Source: Carettochelys insculpta
Taxonomy: Eukaryota > Chordata > Testudines > Carettochelyidae
Length of the DNA stretch: 64,000 nucleotides
NCBI RefSeq assembly: GCF_033958435.1
Contig: NC_134167.1
Location: forward strand, 2,314,001 to 2,378,000
Direction of reading: 5' to 3'
In this document: piece after piece, positions 57,432 to 64,000 of the stretch
How the letters are laid out: the number at the start of each line of letters is the position of its first letter
Position numbering within the stretch: position 1 is the stretch's first letter
Notes under the pieces: generated by a model
The model's input: the letters and a program-made list of their open reading frames with translations, nothing else
The model's database searches: none
What the model was told of the DNA's origin: nothing
Position numbers and translations under genes: made by a program

Positions 57432-60395
57432 ATGGAGACTTCTCTTACACGAGGCTCCATAGATAGGGATTCCCTAGAAGTTAGTCAGATAGGGAACGTG
57501 GGAAATAATATATGGGCAAGATCAGATGTGAAACAATCTCATATAAAAAAATCCAATGCGTCTGTGAAAGGCGGACATATAAATAGTGGTAGTTTTTTAA
57601 CGTGCTTTTACACTAATGCTAGGAGTCTGTCTAATAAGATGGGTGAACTGGAGTACCTCATATCAAAGGAGGAAGTTGACATAATAGGCATCTCAGAAAC
57701 ATGGTGGAATGAGGACAATCAGTGGGACACTATCATACCGGGATATAAATTATATCGGAAAGACAGAACAGGTCGTGCGGGTGGCGGAGTGGTACTATAT
57801 GTGAAGGATAATATAGAATCAAATGAAGTAAAAATCCTAAAGGAATCAAAATGTTCCATAGAATCATTATGGATAACAATTCATTCCTCTAATATGAATA
57901 TGGCATTAGGAATATATTACCGACCACCTAACCAGGACAGTGATAGTGATGCTGAAATGTTAAGGGAGATTAGAGAGGCTATCAAAATAAAAAACACAGT
58001 AATAATAGGAGATTTCAGTTATCCCCATATTGACTGGGTGCATGTCACCTCAGGACGGGATTCAGAGATTAAATTTCTTGATGCCTTAAATGACTGCTTC
58101 TTGGAGCAGCTAGTACAGGAACCCACAAGGGGAGAGTCACTTCTCGATCTAGTCTTGACTGGAACGCAGGATCTGGTCCAAGAGGTAACTGTTACTGGAC
58201 CGCTTGGAAATAGTGACCACAATATAATAACTTTTAATATTCCTGTGTTGGGAAGAACACCGCAGCGGTCAAACACTCTGGCATTTAATTTCAAAAAGGG
58301 GAATTACACTAAAATGAGGAAGCTAGTTAAACAGAAACTAAAAGGTAGAGTAATTAAACTAAAATCCCTGGAAGCTGCATGGAAACTGTTTAAAGACACC
58401 ATACTAGAGGCCCAACTTAAATGTATACCCCAAATAAAAAAACACGGTAAGAGACCTAACAAAGAACCACCATGGCTAAACAGCCATGTTAAAAAGGCAG
58501 TGAGAGAGAAAAGGGCAGCTTTTAAAAAGTGGAAGTCAAATCCTAGTGAGGAAAATAGAAAGGAACATAAACACTCCCAAATTAAGTGTCATAATGTAGT
58601 AAGAAAAGCCAAAAAAGATTTTGAGGAACAGCTAGCCAAAAATTCAAAAAACGATAGTAAAATGTTTTTTAAATACATTAGAAACAGGAAGCCCGCTAAA
58701 AAAGCAGTGGGGCCCTTGGACGATAAAGATATAAAAGGAGCGATCGAGGAAGACAGTGCCATTGCGGAGCGATTAAATGATTTCTTTGCTTCAGTCTTCA
58801 CGGCTGAGGATGTTACAGAGGTTCCTAAATTTGAGCCAGCCTTTTTAGGTGACAAATCTGAGGAACTCACTCAGATTGAAGTGACATTAGAGGAGGTTTT
58901 GGAGTTAATTGATAAGCTGTATAGTAACAAGTCTCCAGGACCAGACGGCATTCACCCAAGGGTTCTGAAAGAACTCAAATGTGAAATTGCGGAGTTATTA
59001 ACAGTGGTTTGTAACCTATCCTTTAAATCCACTTTGGTACCAAATGACTGGAAGACGGCCAATATAACACCAATATTTAAAAAAGGCTCTAGAGGAGACC
59101 CTGGCAATTATAGACCGATAAGTTTAACATCAGTACCAGGCAAATTAGTAGAAACACTAGTAAAGAATAAAATTGCAAGGCACGTAGAAGAGCACGAATT
59201 GTTGGGCAAAAGTCAGCATGGTTTCTGCAGAGGGAAGTCATGTCTAACTAATCTATTAGAATTCTTTGAAGGGGTTAATAAACATGTGGACAAGGGGCAC
59301 CCAGTGGACATAATATACCTAGATTTCCAGAAAGCCTTTGACATGGTCCCACACCAAAGGCTTTTATGTAAATTAGGTGGTCATGGGATAGGAGGAAAGA
59401 TCCTTTCATGGATCGGGAATTGGTTAAAAGACAGAAAACAAAGGGTGGGAATAAATGGTAAATTTTCACAATGGAGGAGGGTAACTAGTGGTGTTCCCCA
59501 GGGGTCAGTCCTGGGACCGATCCCGTTCAACTTGTTCGTCAATGATCTAGAAAATGAGGTAAGCAGTGAAGTGGCCAAGTTTGCAGATGACACCAAGTTG
59601 GTCAGGACAGTCAAAACCAAAAGGGATTGTGAAGAACTACAAAAAGATCTCAGCAAACTGAGTGATTGGGCAGCAAAATGGCAAATGAAATTTAATGTGG
59701 GTAAGTGTAAGGTAATGCATGTTGGAAAAAATAACCCAAATTACACGTACTACATGATGGGGTCAAATTTAGCTACGACAGATCAGGAAAGGGATCTTGG
59801 AGTTATAGTGGATAGTTCTCTGAAGACATCCACGCAGTGTGCAGCGGCAGTTAGTAAGGCAAATAGGATGTTAGGAATTATTAAAAAAGGGATCGATAAT
59901 AAGACAAAAGATATCATACTTCCCCTATATAAAACTATGGTACGCCCACATCTTGAGTACTGCGTGCAGATGTGGTCTCCTCACCTCAAAAAAGATATAT
60001 TGGCATTAGAAAAGGTTCAGAAAAGGGCAACTAAGATGATTAGGGGCTTGGAACGGGTCCCATATGGGGAGAGGCTAGAGAGACTGGGACTTTTCAGTTT
60101 GGAAAAGAGGCGATTGAGGGGCGATATGATAGAGGTATATAAAATCATGAATGGTGTGGAGAAAGTGAATATAGAAAAATTATTTACCTTTTCCCATAAT
60201 ACAAGAACTAGGGGACACCAAATGAAATTGATGGGTAGTAGGTTCAAAACTAATAAAAGGAAATTTTTCTTCACACAGCGCACAGTCAACCTGTGGAACT
60301 CCTTGCCCAAGGAGGCTGTGAAGGCCAGGACTCTATTAGGGTTTAAAAAAGAGCTTGATAAATTTTTGCAGGTTAGGTCCATAAATGGCTATTAG
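57432..60395 (+). CDS. CR1 ORF2 polyprotein (endonuclease and reverse transcriptase)
   Basis: A 987-residue uninterrupted frame. An APE-type endonuclease spans about residues 57-270 with TNARSLSNK (61-69), SETWW (88-92), [10 protein letters not shown] (193-202) and GNSDHNI (259-265; D262, H263). Reverse transcriptase follows with SPGPDGIHP (501-509), [11 protein letters not shown] (561-571), YLDFQKAFD (629-637; catalytic D631), [11 protein letters not shown] (686-696) and FADD (717-720; D719, D720). The C-terminal part ends in the [31 protein letters not shown] and FKKELDKF signatures seen in the CR1 fragments elsewhere in the window. Two unusual residues: Ser196 stands where GDFN is expected in APE-type endonucleases, and Pro698 lies where motif GP(I/V)LF normally has Leu. 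Either could lower activity. The start follows ORF1 by 44 bases in a GGATGG context. Confidence 0.9.
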   Translation: METSLTRGSIDRDSLEVSQIGNVGNNIWARSDVKQSHIKKSNASVKGGHINSGSFLTCFYTNARSLSNKMGELEYLISKEEVDIIGISETWWNEDNQWDTIIPGYKLYRKDRTGRAGGGVVLYVKDNIESNEVKILKESKCSIESLWITIHSSNMNMALGIYYRPPNQDSDSDAEMLREIREAIKIKNTVIIGDFSYPHIDWVHVTSGRDSEIKFLDALNDCFLEQLVQEPTRGESLLDLVLTGTQDLVQEVTVTGPLGNSDHNIITFNIPVLGRTPQRSNTLAFNFKKGNYTKMRKLVKQKLKGRVIKLKSLEAAWKLFKDTILEAQLKCIPQIKKHGKRPNKEPPWLNSHVKKAVREKRAAFKKWKSNPSEENRKEHKHSQIKCHNVVRKAKKDFEEQLAKNSKNDSKMFFKYIRNRKPAKKAVGPLDDKDIKGAIEEDSAIAERLNDFFASVFTAEDVTEVPKFEPAFLGDKSEELTQIEVTLEEVLELIDKLYSNKSPGPDGIHPRVLKELKCEIAELLTVVCNLSFKSTLVPNDWKTANITPIFKKGSRGDPGNYRPISLTSVPGKLVETLVKNKIARHVEEHELLGKSQHGFCRGKSCLTNLLEFFEGVNKHVDKGHPVDIIYLDFQKAFDMVPHQRLLCKLGGHGIGGKILSWIGNWLKDRKQRVGINGKFSQWRRVTSGVPQGSVLGPIPFNLFVNDLENEVSSEVAKFADDTKLVRTVKTKRDCEELQKDLSKLSDWAAKWQMKFNVGKCKVMHVGKNNPNYTYYMMGSNLATTDQERDLGVIVDSSLKTSTQCAAAVSKANRMLGIIKKGIDNKTKDIILPLYKTMVRPHLEYCVQMWSPHLKKDILALEKVQKRATKMIRGLERVPYGERLERLGLFSLEKRRLRGDMIEVYKIMNGVEKVNIEKLFTFSHNTRTRGHQMKLMGSRFKTNKRKFFFTQRTVNLWNSLPKEAVKARTLLGFKKELDKFLQVRSINGY

Positions 60396-60999
60396 CCAGG
60401 GATAAAGTATGGTGCCCCTAGCCTTCAGAACAAGGGCAAGAGATGGATGGCAGGAGATAAATCACTTGATCATTGTCTTCTGTTCTCCTTCTCTGGGGCA
60501 CCTGGCATTGGCCACCGTCGGCAGATGGGATGCTGGGCTGGATGGACCTTTGGTCTGACCCAGTATGGCCATTCTTATGTTCTTCTTATGTTATGTACAA
60601 AGCCTTTTGCACCAAGAGCTAAGCAGAGCATTAGGCATCTACTGTTAATATGCTGCTTACAATGTCTCTTTGCATCCTTATTTCTTCGGCTAGTCTGTCA
60701 ATTGAATCAGATTTATAAAAAGTTAAGTCTTTTCCATCTGTTAGGTCATCTCATGTGTTTCCAGGCCCAGCTAAGGAATCTTATTGTATTTATTAATATT
60801 TTTCCTGCTGTAACTTAGTGTATTGTTTCCCTCAAGGCAGGTAGCCAACATGAATGGGAGTTACATTGACAAGCATGGGGAAAAATTAGAGCCTGCGTGG
60901 TGTCTAAGGGAATGTAAAGCGAAAGAAACTAATCAAGCAGATGAATAATACTGCTAACAATGTTTACTAAATTTCAGGTACAGCATGCTGGTCGGGGTA

Positions 61000-61560
61000 A
61001 CTGCTCCAGCACTTTACGTGAAAGCCAGCCTGCTGAATGAGGAACGGAAATTGAATATTCCTCCTAAACACGTGTGCGTGCACACACAAACTGCCATTAA
61101 TAAGAGCTTTTTATTTCCTGAATGCCTAAAAATAGGAGCACAGAGTATATGCAAGCAAGATTTGTAAATCTGATGGCTAATAACCACGCAGCCAACTGTA
61201 TTAAATTTCCTAGGGTTTCTGGTTTCCAAGCCCTGGTGGAGCTTTGTTAGTTGCATTAATAGGAATAAAAGCGCCTCCTTATTTTTGGTTTTAATCCAAA
61301 GTAACCAGCCTGACCATTTCTTTAAACGTTGGCTTCTCAACACGTTATTAAACCCAACTCGTGTAAATCTCTGCAAATTCCTCTTTAATCTTTGAAAGCA
61401 AATTTTTGGAGAAATGGTTAAAGCTGCCCCCTTTACTTTTAAGTTAAAACCGGAATCAAAATCCCTCAGGCTATGTAGCATCAGCACACTGTGTAATGTG
61501 CTCTTGGAGTTTTTTCCCCACCTTTTAAATCATTGCCAATGAACGAAGTGATTCCAAGAT
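61000..61560 (+). promoter_or_regulatory. Candidate non-coding conserved block in intron 6
   Basis: A repeat-free block of about 550 bases just downstream of the CR1, rich in homeobox-type and forkhead-like words (GCCATTAATAAGAGC, TGGCTAATAACCA, GCATTAATAGGAATAAAAG, CACGTTATTAAACCC). The 60-codon frame at 60985 follows a TTTCAG but has no family signature, so I treat it as non-coding. Confidence 0.3.
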
Positions 61561-62919
61561 ACAAACAGCATTTGCTGTTGTTTGGAAATCAATTAATTTA
61601 TGAGATGAAATGTCATGCAAAATATTTGGAAATTTTGGAGACGCTGGAGCTAAATTCAGTCGGCACCAGAATTAGCTTTTGTGCTTGTCTGATTTTTTTC
61701 CCAGGGATTCTCTGGTGAAATATATGCCTGTGGTTTTTGGGGTGGGGTGGGGTGGTGTTTTGCTTCTTATAACAGGTGACCCATTTGATTAATATGCTAC
61801 TGTGTTTTGTTCAAAGAGGTGGGGAGGAGACCAAGAGATCTATGTGGTTGCATTTTAACACCTTCTCTGTTAAGCAGGAGGCCAGCTCAGGGTGCTAAAT
61901 TCCTGTCTGTGGCTGTCTGTGAAATAAATCTGTGTGTTGTGTAGTCCCAAGCTGTCAGCAATGGTTTGTGCTGATGGACTCTGAAAGAGGTTTCCTCTCG
62001 CTCTGTGGAACAGTCAGCAGCCGCTAGGGAGCTGTCTTTAGCTCATATTTCAGAGTTAGCTCATTAGACCAATAACAGCAGACACCTTCTTATTTCTTTT
62101 AAAAGAAAAAAAGGGGATGCGTGGAAAAAATGTGTGCAAAGGCAGATTATTGATATAGAAAGTTATGGCCAGACAATAATATTCTATTTCCTCTTGCCTT
62201 CTGTAATGGCCTAGTGAATTGTACAAGCACGGCTCTTTCACTGAGTCATGCTTTCCCATTTAGTTTTTCTTTCTATTTTCTTTTCTTCCTGTGCTCTGTC
62301 TTAATGGTGAATTCATTTAGAATTGCCAAGTTCTGTGTCTCTTTGTGGAACAGAGATTTGGTCTTTTCCATCTTGATCCCTTGCTCATAGGGGAGCCCTA
62401 GCTGAGTCTGTGTTTGAGGCTGAATATTCCACACCTCTCTCATTTCCATTTCCCATTCTCTCTGACCACTTCACCCCTGCTCTTCCCCGCCTCTCATTTC
62501 CCAGCTGCACAATGCCAGTAATAATCTGTGTTGGTTCTCAGCAGCCTTCTTGTGACTCATGAAATGGTGCCCGTAAGAAATGCTGGGCTTTTTTGTGTCA
62601 CTCCCTAAAGCTGCTATTTGGTCTCTCCTTCACCAGTTCACTTGACCAGTCATTCTACTTACCTAGGTTCCTACTGTCCTCTCTTACCCTCTGCTGTTGG
62701 CACTGGGGAGGTCACAGGGATATGAATATCTTTTATGAAAGTGGGTCTGGGGAAATGTTACATTTTAATTTAGATCCAAGCGCAATAAAAATCTGTTTTG
62801 TGGGCTGGGATACTGATCCATTTCTCTGGCTAAGTAAGGCAATTATGGCCCCTGGTGGAGCGGAAAAAATATGGCATAAACAGAGGACAGAGAGCGAGGA
62901 GTATGTGTCCTAGTGCTGA

Positions 62920-63304
62920 TAGTGGTATAAAGTCACTGTATCTATATCAGGGATATGTTAACAGGAATGTTGTAAGCCAGACACAAGAAGTAGTTCTTCT
63001 GTTCTACTTCGTACTGATTAGGCCTTGCCTGGGTTACTGTGTCCAGTGCTGGGTGCCACATTTCAGGAAGGATGTGGACAAATTTGAAAAAGTCCTGAGA
63101 AGAGTGATAAAAATGATTGAAGGTCTAGACAACGTGACTGCGAGGGAAGATTGAAAACGTTGGGATTTTAAGTCTGGAAAAGAGAAGGCTGAGAGGGGAA
63201 CGATAACAGCTTTCAGGTACCTAAAAGGTGGTTACAAGGAGGAAACACAAACATTGTTCTTAAGCTCCAAAGATAGGACAAGAAGCAATGGGCTTAAATT
63301 GCAG
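62920..63304 (+). mobile_element. CR1 LINE fragment interrupted by a TIR element
   Basis: Translation shows CR1 ORF2 C-terminal signatures (GYCVQCWVPHFRKDVDKFEK, VIKMIEGLDNV), then SRKRRLRG in a shifted frame and AGGACAAGAAGCAATGGGCT. It stops abruptly at about 63304, where a short GTCTACAC element begins; no continuing CR1 sequence is seen after that element. Confidence 0.75.
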
Positions 63305-63596
63305 CAGCTATGTCTACACTTAAAATTGATCATCAAACCTTCTGTTGTTCATGGGTGCTTAACATCCCCCATGTCCCCTGAATGACAACAATTTTGCCAC
63401 GACAAATGCAGGTATGAGCACTGCTCTGTTGGCAGAAGCAACCTCCTGCAGACAAAACACAAACTGCTTGTAGAGGCTAGGAGCGTCTTGTCAGCAAAGA
63501 GCCGACAAACAGCATTCATACGCATCGACTTGTAGCAAGAGCGCGGTGTCGACTCAGCCTGGTTGTCGCTAAAAGCTGCAAAGTGTAGACCTCCCC
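63305..63596. mobile_element. Short GTCTACAC-end TIR element
   Basis: Left GCTATGTCTACACTT (from 63307) and right AAGTGTAGACCTCCC (to 63595) are inverted repeats. The interior has no coding capacity. A 3-bp target duplication is not evident, unlike in the A and B families. Confidence 0.6.
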
Positions 63597-63689
63597 AGAG
63601 AGAGAGCAACTGTGTCTGTCTGTCTCTCAGTCTAAGGGCTTTTTACCTTGAACTGGGGGTAAGACTGTTTGAGGTATCCCTGCCCTGAA

Positions 63690-63835
63690 CAAGGTGTGCC
63701 TTAGTTTCCTCATTTTTAAAATGGGGGATGTGATAGACTTCCTTTCTAAAGTGGTTTGAGATCTATGAATGAAAAGCGTGGCATAAGAGTGAAGTACTAG
63801 GGTTGTATTATTATTACCAGGCTTTCCCCACATCA
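63690..63835 (+). repeat. MIR-like SINE 3' part
   Basis: GTGTGCCTTAGTTTCCTCAT, TTTTTAAAATGGGGGATGTG and GTGGTTTGAGATCTATGAAT match the second half of a MIR-type SINE. Confidence 0.55.
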
Positions 63836-63894
63836 TCTTGTAGTAGTTTCTTAGTAATGGCAAATCAGAAAAGCCGGTAGAAATAATGTGCTCT

Positions 63895-64000
63895 TGTAGA
63901 CAGGTATGGGACTGAGTATCAGGTGATCTTGGTTCTAATATCTACTCTGCCGCTAACTTGTTATGCAACCTTGGGCAAGTCACTTCATCACTTTGTACCT
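63895..64000 (+). repeat. MIR-like SINE, cut by window end
   Basis: GGACTGAGTATCAGGTGATC, CTACTCTGCCGCTAACTTGT and GCAACCTTGGGCAAGTCACT match the first half of a MIR-type SINE; the rest lies beyond the window. Confidence 0.6.

Larger units (their letters stand above)
56334..60597 (+). mobile_element. Nearly full-length CR1 LINE
   Basis: Contains a short 5' leader, two long open frames (56464-57387 and 57432-60395) and a 3' UTR ending in CGTCGGCAGATGGGATGCTG, GGTCTGACCCAGTATGGCC and the terminal TTCTTATGTTCTTCTTATG repeat. CR1 LINEs move by target-primed reverse transcription. The 5' edge is set by the neighbouring element and is approximate. Two unbroken frames over 3.9 kb show that the copy is young. 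Confidence 0.88.
26401..64000 (+). other. EBF2: EBF2 intron 6 (5' part), no exon 7 found
   Basis: From donor GTAGGA to the window end I find no sequence encoding the next conserved COE segment (expected to begin with a phenylalanine-rich FFLKFF stretch), so the intron exceeds 37.6 kb. It is filled with transposons listed separately. Unique-looking parts without any recognised feature include 26401-27690, 29600-29990, 30900-33110, 34960-37660, 41900-43240, 45000-46380, 46540-47950, 51690-54330, 54480-55670 and 61560-62900. No second host gene is visible on either strand. Confidence 0.7.

Noticed and set aside
60985..61167. 60-codon frame following a TTTCAG that could look like an exon
   Set aside because: No similarity to the COE family and no clear donor in phase; the surrounding block looks regulatory.
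26401..64000. Search for EBF2 exon 7
   Set aside because: No stretch encoding the expected FFLKFF-type continuation after a good acceptor was found by eye; intron 6 probably continues beyond the window. A translated alignment would settle it.
1..64000. CRISPR arrays, bacterial operons, tRNA or rRNA genes
   Set aside because: The window is vertebrate nuclear DNA; no spaced direct-repeat array or intact tRNA cloverleaf was seen. tRNA-like heads belong to decayed SINEs.

Overview
The window is vertebrate nuclear DNA, most likely from a turtle or a close sauropsid relative. The reasons are a full-length CR1 LINE with several older CR1 tails, MIR/CORE-type SINE pieces, a Penelope-like element with a GIY-YIG endonuclease, and several families of short TIR transposons whose ends carry GTCTACAC. 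The species call is inference from this repeat mix. The gene calls rest on translated exons.

One host protein-coding gene is visible: the 5' half of EBF2 (early B-cell factor 2, COE transcription factor family) on the + strand. Six coding exons, 17317-17447, 18847-19003, 19373-19436, 19628-19683, 19954-20027 and 26332-26400, join in frame with consensus splice sites and encode the first 183 residues plus two bases of the next codon. This covers most of the N-terminal DNA-binding domain and the complete H-x3-C-x2-C-x5-C zinc knuckle. I found no exon 7 downstream, so 26401-64000 is read as part of a very long intron 6 (at least 37.6 kb).

Layout. About 1-14100 is upstream flank: non-coding, with DNA-transposon, CR1, Penelope-like and MIR-like debris. 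About 14150-19800 is a large CpG island holding the promoter and exons 1-4. Its long ORFs are composition artefacts. A compact promoter-like cluster (CCAAT box, octamer, CArG box, E-box, GC box) lies at 16831-16910. From 14000 to about 23690 almost no interspersed repeat is visible, which suggests dense regulatory DNA across the promoter and most of intron 5. Intron 6 is repeat-rich. It holds two 711-bp A-family transposons (the third copy is upstream), two foldback B-family elements, a broken Penelope-like retroelement, CR1 tails and one nearly intact CR1 element (56.4-60.6 kb) with two open frames.

Most notable observations: (1) three A-family copies of exactly 711 bp, each with a clean 3-bp target duplication (CAT, TAA, TGT) and extra internal copies of the terminal motif; (2) short Penelope-like derivatives built as a hairpin plus one tail, one with 87-bp perfect arms and a 13-bp target duplication; (3) a possible hammerhead-like core in those Penelope-like tails, with weak stem I support; (4) a CR1 whose frames are open but whose endonuclease GDFN motif reads GDFS.
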